The position numbers and the translations under genes are program-made. From Allacma fusca (lineage: Eukaryota; Arthropoda; Collembola; Symphypleona; Sminthuridae): a stretch of DNA of 64,000 bases. The notes under the pieces are model-generated. The model ran no database searches. It was not told where the DNA came from and saw only the letters and a list, made by a program, of their open reading frames with translations. Positions 24,737-37,573 of the stretch are shown piece after piece. Location: positions 30,762,654-30,826,653 of the forward strand of contig OX359250.1 of NCBI GenBank assembly GCA_947179485.1, read 5' to 3'. Position 1 is the stretch's first letter. Each line of letters starts with the position of its first letter.

Positions 24737-24948
24737 TCAATAGTACAAACTACTATTTTTATAGTAAGGCCCGGGTTTTATCAAAAGAGGAAATTCCGGA
24801 GAATTTCCTTCGGTTTCAGAAGATGGCGGCTCAGGGAGTACTCCCTCCCGGAACACCCGCTCAAGGAACTGTTCAATGCTCTCAATGTTTACATGTCCTT
24901 GACCTCTCCCAAAGTCACATTTTTGACGCCGGCCCCAACTCATGAAGT
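24737..24948 (-). CDS. Coding-like island, candidate exon of unknown gene
   Basis: On the minus strand a good acceptor (TTTCTCCTTTCAAACAG) precedes an open frame of 69 complete codons to a stop at 24737. It includes GHVNIESIEQFLERVFREGV and PEPPSSETEGNSPEF. Base composition is more GC-rich than its surroundings. The plus strand is also open here (MAAQGVLPPGTPAQGTVQCS), so strand is not certain. I do not recognise the protein. It could be an exon, a transposon fragment or chance. Confidence 0.22.
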
Positions 24949-24959
24949 CTGTTTGAAAG

Positions 24960-25105
24960 GAGAAACAATAAATATCTCCTAAACAATAAATATTTATCAA
25001 ATAAGAAACGTGTTTTTTAAAAACAGAAACTACTGTTTACTAAACAATGACTATTTTTTAAACAATGCTCTTTATTTTGTAAACAGTGATTCTAAAATCC
25101 AAAAA
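24960..25105. repeat. Degenerate AAACAATGACTATTT-type repeat
   Basis: Successive versions of AAACAATAAATAT / AAACAATGACTATT / AAACAGTGATTC at 20-30 base spacing, directly beside the coding-like island. Confidence 0.5.
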
Positions 25106-26309
25106 CTTTGTATTATGGACGCCTTATTTATGCCAACGACGCGTGATTTAAAAATGATCCCAAAAAATAAATATACTATGAAAGAGAATTTTATCCATGC
25201 CGTAAAATAAACATCTTGGCTTCATAAACCCTTGAAGAATCTCAGTTTAGAAAATTATAGAGGGCGCTGTAAATTTTCCTTAGCCTGAGTCTCATGGGAG
25301 TTATCTCGAAAATAGGGACTGTTTTTTTAGGCTATTCAAAAAATCGTTCATGTTCATATAACCAGATGCTTTATACTTTGTTTCTTGTGTACAAAAAATC
25401 GAAATGACTTTGTTCAGTTTGTTCCTCCTTAACAGGAGCAGACTGCTTCCTGTGAAGGACTAAATGTATTACAGGAACTCCTTGAGGACGGAAATGTTGA
25501 AGAGATGGCTCTGGGAGTTTCAATTTGGAGATAAAACCGGGAGGAAGAGGAGGGTAGTTGGAGGAATTGGGGAAAAAAAAATAAGTAGGAAAGTTCAACA
25601 AAAAGATCGTCCCGTACACAGATGCTATTAATCCGTCATATTTATTGCTGTCCAATTTCAAGGTAGTATCCTCTGAGCTTCTTTTTTCGCTGGCCGTAAA
25701 ACCCCCCCTCCCTAACACTTACAGGTAATTTCCTAATGTTGTGGTAATAGCTGCTGAGGATGGGATGGAAGCTCACCTTAAAATTTACTACCATGTTTTT
25801 GAGAAAGTTAAACCGACCTACAATAGTTTAATGGTTGACAGGAAGCACCCTTTACTCAAGTTTTTTGCTGTGGGGAAGTTCATGAACTATGGGAAGCTCC
25901 CGCCCTCCTTCCCCTGACCATAAACTTGGGTGACATGGCTTTGTCATCGTAAAATCACACCGTAAAAACACTGACGCTCAAGATGAAAACTCGGTTGACG
26001 GTTGATAATATTCCGGGGATGTCTTATTGCTTGCTTGTGTCGATTCCAGGGGTTTTATCAAGTCATAAAGTCCTACCATCTTGAAGGTGTACTTCCTTGG
26101 GACATAGTTACATTAGTTTTTACGGGGGAACCCGCTTAAAGACCAAATCCACTAAAATTCCAAGGAAAATCCCCTGCCAACATTAAGTATAAAAAAAAAA
26201 TTATTCGCAAATATAAAATATACGACAATTGCCCAAGTCCCCCGAACTCACATGTGTAAATAATACTGAGGAGGAAATTATGCATGCCAAATCCTATACC
26301 TGACAGAGA

Positions 26310-26580
26310 ACCCTCCCATTAAAATTGTACCCATTTAAAATGAAGCACCCAGTCATCAATAAAATTGGTATAATTGCCAAATGACTTTAAACATTGCAGG
26401 GAAATAGACAAAATTGTAGTCACAATTGAATTGAAAAATGTAAAGACACTATAGTGTCCCCCATTACACGGAAATTGCACCCAAAATTGAGTCTGCAGAC
26501 ACAATTATAAATGCAAAATTGCAGATAAAAATCCGTATAGGCACAATTAAAGGAAAAATTACAGGGAGGGAAATTATGGA
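26310..26580. repeat. Degenerate AAAATTG(C/T)A-based tandem repeat
   Basis: AAAATTGTA, AAAATTGGT, AAAATTGAG, AAAATTGCAG and similar recur roughly every 25-40 bases. Confidence 0.5.
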
Positions 26581-27480
26581 CTTGCACACATACTTACATA
26601 GTTATGCATAAAATGTTAAACACCCTCAATGGTCCACACTCCACACTACCACCAACTCCCAAAAATGATATGTACATACATACATACCTATAACATACGC
26701 CTAGAAATCCATCCATGGAGGTCTATATATGGGCTCGCAATTATAAACAAAATTTAGAGAGAGATTCTACTAATGACGGAGGAAGCAATTATAATAATTG
26801 TGAATTAGTTGCGAAAGGTGATTCTAAATGGAGCATGAGTGGAAATATAGTCCCGAGACTACTCTTAAAATGAAATCCGGGGCTCCTACACCCAGTCTAT
26901 ATTTCTAATCCCACGCAATCATAGTAATAGCAATAATTCCGATTGTAATTATTGCATCCATTCCCATTCCTCTCTACATTTACAGACTCATTCCTTTTGC
27001 CAGGAGAGAGAGTCACTCCCGTGGCTCAAGTTGCTCTCTGCTCAAGACATGATGTAAACATTCCGACGACACTGCTCCGGCCCGACACGGGCCTTGAGAA
27101 CAAACCAAATTCTAGGACATAGGAATGTTCTTATCCGTACTTTAATTGGAAATTATTGTTGATTTGAAAATCAATTAAAACTATCATAAAGGCAAATGGT
27201 TCTTTCACAGGCCCCGTCTCGCACAATGCTCCTCCTGTATCTTGAGGTTACCAGATGCTATAGGAGATGTAACGTCGGAGATGGAGTTCCCTCCTAATCC
27301 CACTGTCGACTCCTATCCTTAAAGGTAAAGTCATGGGAGGTTGGAGGGAAAGTGATGCTCTGACTTTTGCCCTTTTTGCTATATATACATCTAATTATTA
27401 TACATATAGATATAGGAACAAGTGAACAAGCCAAATATATAGACATTGTTATAAATGTGGGTATTCACTGGGGCCAATAA

Positions 27481-27482
<2 letters not shown>

Positions 27483-27530
<48 letters not shown>

Positions 27531-27544
27531 TACTCTCTCTCTCT
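27483..27544. repeat. (CT)n microsatellite
   Basis: A long CT run, with one CACTCTTA interruption. Confidence 0.95.
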
Positions 27545-28454
27545 GTAGTCCAAGTATACTGACTGGTATGAGGGCCTGGAGGGAAGTATGGAGGGAATCT
27601 ACATATTCTTATCAGACAAATGTTCCAGTTATATTCATTTATTTAAACGTGTGAGAGACGAAGCCCTGGCCGGGGAAGTGGGAACAAGTTATAAGCTCCA
27701 GTGTAGCTTCTAATTTATTGTTATGATTGCGATGCTAATGAAAGCACTACCATTGTCATTGTGTTGGGTATTGGTGTTGGTGAGCCATTGAGAACTTTCA
27801 AATGTTGAGACACTTCGGCATTACTCCCAAGTCTGGAGTCGTTTTTGCGCGGAAGGTGGTTGAGGGTGAGAGACATGCACCTTTTTCCCCATCCTTGAAG
27901 GCATAGCCGGAGTAGATACCATGGAATATGTTATAGGGAGTAGAAGAGGAAGAGAAAGCCACTCGGCTTGGACTTGCTCAAGCACTTTTCACTGACTTTT
28001 CTCCTCCGTTCGATTTCAGCACGTTCCAGTCTTGTTCGCAGTGTCGGAGAATCCTGTCCATAAGTGCGTGCTCTCTGGGTCTTTCTCTCTCTCTCAGACA
28101 GACAGACACACACACACAAACTCACATCGTTCCACGATAACCGTGCTCCAAGCACACACACACTCACGTTTTGCTCTCTCTCTAACTCCAACCTCCACAG
28201 TATACCTCCTGATATCTTAACTCAGCTTTTGGGATTTGATTCTCACATCGGATTCCGGAACGACAAATCTCTCGCTCCACTCATTTACTTCCTCACTAAT
28301 ATCGTTGTCTCTGGAAATCTGGGAACTCTAGGGCCCGTAGCGTTTATCCTCGCTACTCATCATTTCCCTTTAGTCATCATCCTAAAACTATTACCTTCAC
28401 AGTGACAATCAACTCTCAGTGTCTCTCCCATTATCAACTCACAAAACCTACGAT

Positions 28455-28482
28455 ACTCTCTCTCTCTCTCTCTCTCTCTCCC
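28455..28482. repeat. (CT)n microsatellite
   Basis: Uninterrupted CT units. Confidence 0.9.
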
Positions 28483-28739
28483 TCAACTCGGAGTCATCAA
28501 AGCTCTCTACTAGAAAGAAGAACCAAACATAACAATAGGGACGTGTTCCACACACACACATGCACATCCCAGTCTCAGGGACTATCATCTCACTCTGTCA
28601 CTTTCCCCATATCCCACAGTTAACATTCCAGTGCTAAATATTTACTACTTTCCTCACATCCTCTCCTTCCCAAGTCAGCTCTGAACACAGCCCACACACA
28701 CACAGCCCCACAGACTATGCAAAAAAAGGAAACTTGAAC

Positions 28740-28985
28740 TCTAAATTGAACCAGTGACAAAGTTGACGCTGGGGCTCAAAATTGAAACTCTCTCCGGCTC
28801 AAAATTGAAGCCGTGGCTCAAAATTGAAGTTGTGACAAAATTGAAGCTCGGGCTCACAATTGGAATTGAAGCTCTGGCTGAGGATCTAAAGCCATCATAG
28901 AAAGCTTCATTGAAAATTGAAGGTCTATCACAAAATTGAAATCTTGAGGAAGAATTGAAGCTGCTCTAACTTTGAATTAAAACTC
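28740..28985. repeat. Degenerate tandem repeat, core GGCTCAAAATTGAAG
   Basis: The core GCTCAAAATTGAAG recurs with drift at roughly 17-25 base spacing (for example around 28775, 28797, 28814, 28834). It shares the AAAATTGA core with the tract at 26.3 kb. Confidence 0.75.
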
Positions 28986-30939
28986 TCGAGTGAACAAATT
29001 GTGACTACTAATAAGCCCTCAAAGTAAGGGAAACTGTACCCATGAGTCAAAGTATACTTACTTACAAGAACACGAAGCCAATATCAATAGTAAATTGAAC
29101 CACGGAAGGAGCATGATATTAGGCATTTGACGAAAGACCTGTGTGTGTAAAACTTCCTGTGAAAAGTGTTTGAGCGTGTGAGAAGTCATTTGCTGAGGAA
29201 ATAATTTTAAATATACACGTACAATTTGTGTAAGGACTTAAGATTTTCCTCAAGAGCCTTGTGGGTCTCTTTCAGATGTAAATTATCCTTTAGTGGAAAC
29301 TTTGAGGGAAGAAAGTGCACGATAAGTAAACTTTTGAGAAGGTACTTGGATTTAATATTTACGCATAGGGAAACTTGCTTGTTGAGTTGTTGGATCACAA
29401 TGTCAATCATGTGGATGACTACGCTGTGAGATCCTGTAACGAGGTCAACTTCCCTCCCTGTAATATTTCAATCTCCGTCTTGTCCTAATTCACCCACCCA
29501 CACACACACACACCCAAAGAAAAACGTTAAGGAAATGTAGGGAAACTTATTGACAAGTATCTACAAGCAAGGGCTGAGAGTAAAAGAAAAAAAAACTCTG
29601 GCAAATAGAACATATAGTAGCATCAACTCTAACTACACAACCCAGCTTTGAAGTGAAAGTCTTTTGAAACCTTGTAGAAAGAAAGTATCCTTAGGTTTTT
29701 TTTTATCAAAGATTCCCAAAACGTCACACTTAATCATTGTATAGCCGCCATAAGTTTTCCCCACAACTTTACCTTCTTTTAACAAGTCCTTTACGCTCAA
29801 GTTTATCTTTGGTCGAATAAAATAACAAGTTTTTAATATTTCACTTTTGAGGAGGGCCCCCTCTCAGAAAAACACTGTTTACTTTCCCTATACTAATAAA
29901 GCCTTGTTAATTTTAAGAAAATAATATTTGATCCCAAACTTTTCCCTCCCCTTGCTTCTTCTTCTTCTTCTTCCTCCTCTTTTTTTCTCTCCCACATACT
30001 ACTTGAGAGAGAGAGAGAGAGAGGAAAAACAAGTTTTTTTTTCTCTCGCAGGGAGGAAAAGAAATCAATCAAGTTGCTACTATCAGGTTGATTCAATACT
30101 TTATCTCCCTTCATGCTCCAGCCTCAGTATTTTGTGTATGCAAGAGAGGATGAAAATCAGAAGTGAAGGGAAAAGTTATTAGATTTTTTAAGGGTTTTTT
30201 TTTCTATTCCTGAGCGCTCCGAACGAAGAAAAAATAGCAAAAGCCCCCCAAAAAAAAGGCAAATCCTTCCTTTCTTGTCCGGACTTTGCAAAAATGTACA
30301 TGGATTTGTGGAAATTTGTTATGGTGTAGTTACAAATCCATCCGTTCATGTGACTTCAAAGTATAATAATGCCTAAAAGATAAATGACTCCGAAATGATT
30401 GCCTTTTACATCCAGTTAGCTCCCCTAGAACCAACTTAAGGCTCCGCCACCAGTCAATTTAAGACTCCCTCCCGAAAACCACAATTCCTTGTGTGTGTGT
30501 ATGTGTGTGTATGGATGTGTCTGCTATTATGTGTCGTCTCCTATTGTGTCGTTAAGAGGCAGAAATGCCTTTCAATGGTACTATCTTGTAATATTAAAGT
30601 ATCCCCAGATACACTTGGACAATGTCAGATGCAAGCTCTTATAGTTTCTAAGCTTTTTTTCTTACGGAGTGCTGACGTAAGCCGTCTCTTCTTCCCTTCC
30701 CTTTAAAATCCACTTGCATGAAGGGCTATGATTGAAAAATGAAGAGAGTTGCTTTGAAGTGACTGTTAAACTTGTAGCTTTTTTTTCCTATTGGATTTAC
30801 ACTTGTATTTTTGTCTCTGAGCTGGATTTTTTTTTCTTCTTCAGGGGAATAGGATTTTTCCTCAGGAAATCACTCAACCCTGGATGTGTTTTCGAGTTTT
30901 AACGTCCGTTTGATCATTTGTAGCTTTAAGTTGTTTGTG

Positions 30940-31320
30940 GGGGGGCTGGACTTGTTACAGCTGGAGTTTCAACGGCTTCAAATAGATACTACAGAGAGAG
31001 AGAGAGGGAGAGAGAGAGAGAGCCTTGGTTGGAATGCTTTGAAATGTTGTAACTTTTCGGTATGACTTGAAACGCTATAGAGTCAGTTGTTAGGACTTTA
31101 AAAGCTATGGAATTGAGTTTCTACGTTTGGAAATGCTATTACTAGAGTTTTGGTAGGGTTTCAAAAGCTGTTGCTACAGTTCCGTGGGTACGGTTTTCAA
31201 ATGCGATTGCTGGAGTTGGGAAGGTCTCAATGACTATGGCTCAGGCTTGATAGGGTGTAGGAGTAGGAGTTGCTATGGTTTTTGAAATGTTACAGCTCCA
31301 GAGTAGATTTTTTTTATAGT
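30940..31320. repeat. Degenerate tandem repeat, core GCTATGG/TTTCAAA
   Basis: Short phrases such as GGACTTTAAAAGCTATGG, GGTTTCAAAAGCTGTTGC and GGTTTTCAAATGCGATTGC recur at about 30-35 bases. A GA microsatellite sits at 30992-31022. Confidence 0.55.
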
Positions 31321-31692
31321 TGTAGGTGTATGTATAGAGATGTTGTGGGTTAGTGGTGTGAAGGTTTCACTTTGTAAGAGATGATATGCTCCGGAGGGGA
31401 AGATGGATCTGTGTCATGTTGGGATGATAAGTCGATTCCGTTAGGTACTTTTTCCCACCCCAATTCCAATCCAGAGATTTGACTGTGTACTTGTTGATGC
31501 AATACATTATAACACAATAAGGAAATTGACAGGCGGATTTGCAAGTAGAACCTGACAAATCACGTAGTGTTTTGTCCAACTGTCATCCGTCAAATACATG
31601 AGGCTATATCCGTTTCCCTCCAGCATTTTTCTTGCTGATCCCAACCATTCTGGGGAGAGATACTAACGAATATGAGAACTGAGGTTTTTCCC

Positions 31693-31694
<2 letters not shown>

Positions 31695-31736
<42 letters not shown>

Positions 31737-31740
31737 CTCT
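31695..31740. repeat. (CT)n microsatellite
   Basis: CT run with TTTCTCTCTCC interruptions. Confidence 0.9.
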
Positions 31741-32905
31741 CTGTCTCTGTCTTATTTATTTTATATATCTCCCATACATCCCCATAGTACTCAAAAGTAC
31801 CCCTCTACTAAGAGCGTCTTTGTTATATAGCATCTGTAATAAACCCATCAACCATTGCGGCGTAAAAATAGAGACGAAGTGAAGAGTAAACTCATATCCC
31901 TGTCACCTCCTCCTTTACTCCATCTCCCTCACAAACGACGAGGAGAAATTCTTGGAGGAGATTCCTTCCATTAGTATAGTCTAGAGCTATAGATGTTGCG
32001 GGGAATCAGTCAAGGGGAACCTCAAGTGAGGATGATGAGGATTCAAAATGAGAAATCCCTTTAGAAATCTCTCCGTTCAAAGCATCACTTTTATGCTCCA
32101 CCGTTCCCACAGATCCAGGACTAGGTTTAAACTGTAAAGAGAAATCAGTCCGAGCGTATTTTACTTCTTAACTTACGGGCCCATCGGAACATCAAGTATT
32201 TTGATAAACTATCTTTCCAAATGGATAAGTTGCCTCAGACAACAACAACAAAAAAAAAATAGAAATATCATACTGCAGACAATTTCAGTACAGGACCCTT
32301 TGAAATTTTTCCCCAAGCTCTTTCCAAATTTAATATTTATACTCCCAACAATTATTATTATACCCCATAATTATATAAGGAGATAATTATATCACAGTAT
32401 CTCAGAAAGCCCATAAAATTCCCTGGAGATTAGCCTAAAAAAACTAATCTGCTCGAGACTAATTCCATTGTAAAAAAATTTGAATCCAGACCCCTAGAAA
32501 TAATAATAAATTTCTGATCAATAAAATTAGAAGAGAAAAATTCCTCCTCCCTTGGCTATATATGCATTGTTTGTGCAAAAGATGTTTTTTTTTAAACCTA
32601 GCAGACGCAAATATTGACACCAGCAAAAGAAAAGTAACGATGTGAAAAATCCCCTGAAATATTTTCTGCCAAATGGAGAGACATTGTTTACCATCCATTT
32701 TCCTTGTATGAGTAAATAGAGTGGGAGAAAAATTTCGAGAGAATGTTCTGTAGAGACCCTGTAGGCTAAGAGTATACACTGTAAGGTATGGTAAGAAAAA
32801 AAAAGTAATGGAAAAAAAGGGAAAGTACTTGATCATTTGTGTTGTTTTTGTTTCCTAAGAAAATCCTTTTCATGCCTGTTTGGACTCTATGACTTTACTC
32901 TCCAG

Positions 32906-33039
32906 GTCTCTCCCGCTACATCGGACTGAGGGCTGACCAAATGGACGTGACGCTCCGATCCGAGCCCGGATTGACATTATCATTTCCCTGCATTGAGCCA
33001 GCCGTCTCGGATGAGAGGGAGATGTTTTTAAAGAAGTGA
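32906..33039 (+). CDS. Candidate orphan exon, unknown protein
   Basis: A strong acceptor (GACTTTACTCTCCAG) is followed by an open frame reading LSRYIGLRADQMDVTLRSEP and then GLTLSFPCIEPAVSDEREMF before TGA at 33037. The base composition is coding-like and GC-richer than its flanks. The same bases hold a donor, AA|GTGAGC at 33036, so it could be an internal exon of 130 bases. I do not recognise the family. It lies 2.3 kb upstream of the neuroligin start on the same strand and may belong to a preceding gene whose other exons I could not find. Confidence 0.3.
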
Positions 33040-34143
33040 GCAGTTCCCACCGTCCCAGCTTAAATGTTGAACATGAAATGGGCAAGTGTGTAGTGAAACC
33101 TCATGTTTTTCCTCAGATGGAAGGAGTCTACTAAAATAGATACAATATCTATAGTTTTCCGGGTCAAAGGAGCAAGTTTGAAGTGACGTTCATTTCTTTG
33201 GGCAAAGAAGACTGTTTGGGAAAAGAGTGCGAAGATTGCAGTCTTTTGATTCTTAGGATAGCCCCAAGGTTTTTTCTCTGGATATGATGACGCTTGACAG
33301 AAATGGTTGGAGAAGCCCCTCCGGTCCTTGCTGAACTCACTCTCTGAACGGAAGTGAGAAAAGTGAGAAAACATTTGAGCCAAAGGGCAAGGGGGCTGAG
33401 ACATACATATACACACGTTCTGGAGCTTCCTCCATCCGTTGATTATAATTGTATGAGACTATGGTCATTGAATTTCCCCTCATATAATAGTAGACTACCT
33501 GGCTCCGTCTCTCTGTCCTCTCTAGTATCCATTCAAAGGATTCGGAGACTCTTGTAGAGAGAAGGAGGACCAAGTGCAAAAACCACGGACTATCAACTTT
33601 CTCCCCAGTGTCAGAATTGACTGGACTTTTCAAGAAGAATAAATTGGTGTGAAACAATTTCCTTTTCCTATGATTATCAAAACTTTCCCCCTCAAGTAAC
33701 TCCGGATTGGTACTTGTCTCGACGTACCATTTGGAGAAAGTTCCGTAAAACAAGTTACAGGGGTTATCATTATCATTAATATTACTAGCTCTACTACCAG
33801 ACCTCATAACTGCACTCAAGAATTACTGTAGTTTGTTAAATGCTGGAATTAAATTTCCATGCTCTGAAACATTCCCCCATCTTCAATTGTTACATCTGAC
33901 TTTGTACTGGGAAACTTTTTCCATTTTATTATCATCCGCTGGTACTTACTCTGACATCTTGGAAACAACTCCAGTCTCCTCTCTTTCTCACTTCCTTCAT
34001 ATTCATATACAAGGAGAAATTCCTCCTTTCTTCCTCGGCTCCTTCTTCCTCTTTCACTGCTCCAGCTCCTCTCCAAGTCTCACACTTTTACATTTCCCAA
34101 AACTCACATTTCTCCATCTCTCCCAGACTTTCACTTCTGCATC

Positions 34144-34145
<2 letters not shown>

Positions 34146-34194
<49 letters not shown>
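34146..34194. repeat. (CT)n microsatellite
   Basis: A long CT run within a roughly 200-base pyrimidine-rich stretch. Confidence 0.93.
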
Positions 34195-34197
<3 letters not shown>

Positions 34198-34606
34198 CTC
34201 ACACTTCTCTATCTCCTAGACTTACACTTGTGAAACTCCCACTCTTACACTTTCACTTACATATTTACATCTCCCAAAATTCACACATTTGCATCTCTCC
34301 AAGACTACTCACACTAGTTCTATCTCCCAGACTTTCCCCAACTTACCTATATCTATAGTGCATGGAACTTACTCCTTACTCCGGGTTTCTCTGGTCTGGT
34401 GCGTCTGGTTTCCGTATCTGAGCCAGTTCCTCTTGGCTCCGATAAGGCCTGAGTGAGTCCCGTGTATTTTTTTTCTCTCTCTCCCTCTCTCTCTGTCTTT
34501 TCGAGACAATATCCTTTTTGAAGGGAATACATATGCACCCAGCAGTAATAGTAATTATTACTTGAAACAGGGGGTCCTGGTTAAGAGGGAAGTTGTTCGT
34601 GAGGGG

Positions 34607-34632
34607 ACAACAACAACAACGACGACGACGAA
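34607..34632. repeat. (CAA)n(CGA)n compound trinucleotide repeat
   Basis: About four CAA units pass directly into about four CGA units. Confidence 0.85.
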
Positions 34633-35330
34633 GCCTCGTGAAATATCAGCATAACATATTCTACAGTAATAATAGTCAGTGTAATAGCCCATGGTTGGGA
34701 GTAGTGTCGTGGAAATAGATACATCTAAAAGTGTTGTTTCTTTTTCCCTACCCCCCTTCAAGGATTTATCAAGTCTTGTGAAAACTTTTCCAGCGGACTA
34801 ATAGCTCCATTTATTTGGTCCCAACGATCCTCGGCAGAATCATAATAACGGTTATCACTCCTTAAAAATACTCTCGCCCCAGTTCTGGACCGTTATTACC
34901 AAATCATCAGTGTTATATTATTGTCCCTACAATTATTACTATAATGTCAACGAATGCTCCCGTCTCCCCAAATGTTACGTCAACAGTTGTGTGTCACCTT
35001 CTCCAAGGAGAGTGATTTTTGACCAGAGTCCTTAACAGCCGTTGTTTAATTTTTTTTTGAGGACCCTTTTTGATCAGACTGTGTCATTTTGTTTTTTCTT
35101 AATATTAAGCATCTATTGTGCGTCTAATTAGTAGAATTATACCTACTTCCTATTTTCCGTGCGTCGTGACGTGTGCTTCTCTATAATATTTGTGAAACTC
35201 AAACTACATAATATAACTCCTGGCTAGAGCTAATTACTCCTGGTCGGAAGGGTTAAGGGTGGCGAGGATTTCTCGCGTGACCAAAGATTAAAGCCGATAT
35301 ATTAGGACAGCAATTGTCAGATCCTTGAAG

Positions 35331-35760
35331 ATGGTTTGGAGTAGACCAACAATGAGCCCCATCCTCCTTTTGCTATTCATCTCCCTCCCTGCTCTGCTCT
35401 GCTCAATGCGGCAGTGGAGTCCGCGTGTAGTGACCACCAAATTAGGCTTAGTTCGTGGCTTCCTATTTCTGCCAAAAAATTACGAGGGTGTGGAAGTGTT
35501 TCTAGGTATTCCTTACGCCTCAGCACCTGTGAATACCCTTAGATTTATGCCCCCTGTGGAAGGCTCTCCATGGCCAGGGACGAAGATGACGGAGTACCCG
35601 GCTCCGGTCTGTCCTCAAGTCCATCCTGACATTTTCAATGAGACGGAGGCCCTCAAAACCATGCCCCGGGGCCGTCTCAACATCCTCAAGAGACTTCTCC
35701 CTCAAATCCATAACCAGAGTGAGGACTGTCTCTACTTGAATGTCTACTGTCCGCTGAGTG
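35331..35760 (+). CDS. Neuroligin, first coding exon (signal peptide and N-terminal esterase-like domain)
   Basis: Neuroligins are postsynaptic adhesion proteins with an inactive cholinesterase-like ectodomain that binds neurexin. The exon starts at ATG 35331 with a signal peptide (PILLLLFISLPALLCS). It continues through VVTTKLGLVRG, EVFLGIPYASAPVNTLRFMP and the neuroligin-specific ETEALKTMPRGRLNILKRLL, and ends just after the carboxylesterase signature EDCLYLNVYCP. Cys94 and Cys133 are the expected first disulphide. N-glycosylation sequons are NET at 103 and NQS at 128. The donor is G|GTGAGT at 35761 (phase 1). MPRGR plus NQSEDCLYLN favours neuroligin over a catalytic esterase, but the catalytic region is not in view. 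An unspliced frame would run only to 35801. Confidence 0.88.
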
Positions 35761-37519
35761 GTGAGTCCCAATTCATTCATTTTATTTTAATTACCGCATA
35801 ATTAATTACATATAACATACAAAATCCTAGGACTCATTTCCCTCATCAAAATGTAATGGTTTCCCCTTTGGTCCTGGAAATGAATTAATATTTAAAAAAC
35901 TGAATTTGAAAGGACTATAATGTAAATAAATAAATAATGAGAATCTTCCAGCCACCTTCGTACAAAACTCCACCTTCTCCTGTTCGTTTCTAAAATAAAT
36001 TACAGAAAAGATTCCCCTTCAACTCCTTGACAACTTTTTCAAGTTATAAAATTCTTTGATTAAATATTTTGTAAAACAAAAAACAGTCATAATTTTTTGT
36101 CACCTAGCTGACAAAAATGCACTTGGTCTACTTTCACTCCTTATACGTATTTCTCTTTGAGAAAAAAATAATAATCACTTGAAATAATAATAATAATAAT
36201 ACGACGGAGGAATTTTTCCCACTCAAATGTCAGCAATATAATTTACATTTGCATCAAATATGGTGATGACACAATATAACCTGCTTGGTGCAAGGAAACC
36301 TCACAGTGCAGAAGGCATGGGTGAAAGTCCTCCTTAAGATTCATGAAGATATGAAATAGGGCTGGGAATTCCTTTTGTAAAAGAACCTATGAATATCCCT
36401 CGTGGAGAGGTGCATTAGTATGCAACTATTCGAACACCTTTGTGTTCGATATGCACTTGAGCATATGTTCCTGACATAGACAGAGCCCTCCCTACCTGGT
36501 CCTCCACAAGGGGTGCTATGCATCAGTTAATATAATTATTATGGTAAGATACCACTATAATAAATAATTGTATGCACCCACTATACGCCTTTTTTACCAG
36601 GGCTAGGGACACATATTTCGAATTATATGATAGACTTGTGAATTCCATATGAGGCCCCCCTCTACAGTACACACAGACGGGAAATCTGTAGTACATATGT
36701 AGTATATATGGAAAAGTGGGAGAATCAACTAGTAGTGTCTGTACTAGTTAAACGGGGGCTATATAGATATCTAGATACTTATATATAAAAAAAAAGAGTG
36801 GGAGCATGTGAGCGGACTCGGAATGAAGAAACCCTGAGAGTACCTCCGGAGCTTGGTAAAAGGATGAGAAGGAGTAGGGCCGGGGCTCGATTTCTTACAT
36901 AAATATATGCTGTTCGTAGCGATCCTTTTTTATTTTATTATTGCGATAACTTGCCATTTCTTTTCACAACTGTGAATTCCACAGCCCTCCACTGTGTCTA
37001 CACTGATCTAAATTCCACTCAAGTCCCGTATAACTTGCCAATATTAGACCTATATTGTCGTCGGGGTTGTGTGGGGAGAGAGCGAGGAAATATGACAATT
37101 CTCCTTCCTCTCTCCTTCCCAAGTCTGTTTGTGTGGAGTTGCCTTGAGTCACAGGACGTACATACATATATCCTTTTGGGCCATATGTATATGCACACGT
37201 CCATGGTGACGCTCCGCTCCCCCTGACTCTCCCCGAACATTACCGCTCTGCACGCTCACAGTACCTTGACTTTTTTTTTTAAACCACTCCTATCATTCTT
37301 CCCCTGCATACTGATACGATTCACGTACAGTGGGACAGAAAAAGACACACTTTACTTTCTCCAGGAGCATAAATACTTAATACTCTTGTATCCACGGAAT
37401 GGAATTCCTTTCTGGTCTCTTCATTTATGATGAGCTACGAGGGAAATACCACACCCCTAATTCTGACTCGACTTGAGCTCCTTTTCCTTTTATCTCCATC
37501 TCCAATCTCTTCATTCCTT

Positions 37520-37522
<3 letters not shown>

Positions 37523-37572
<50 letters not shown>
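37523..37572. repeat. (CT)n microsatellite
   Basis: About 25 CT units. Confidence 0.95.

Positions 37573-37573
<1 letters not shown>

Larger units (their letters stand above)
25110..32905. other. Non-coding region rich in simple and decayed repeats
   Basis: No gene is supported. It contains degenerate AAAATTG-based repeats at 26.3-26.6 and 28.7-29.0 kb, long CT/GA tracts at 27.48, 28.45, 30.99 and 31.69 kb, and GCTATGGTTTC-like repeats at 30.94-31.32 kb. Open frames through the CT tracts are artefacts. Confidence 0.45.
33040..35330. other. Upstream region of the neuroligin gene
   Basis: No supported gene. It contains a long CT tract at 34146-34194, a (CAA)n(CGA)n tract at 34607-34632 and T-rich sequence. 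The minus-strand frame at 33337-33819 is within what chance allows. The neuroligin promoter and 5' UTR should lie in its right-hand part. Confidence 0.4.

Noticed and set aside
33337-33819. 160-codon minus-strand frame near the neuroligin start
   Set aside because: Roughly one frame of this length is expected by chance in 64 kb; there is no recognisable motif.
35761-35801. Extension of the neuroligin frame past 35760
   Set aside because: A GTGAGT donor at 35761 follows the conserved signature, and the extension ends after 13 codons.
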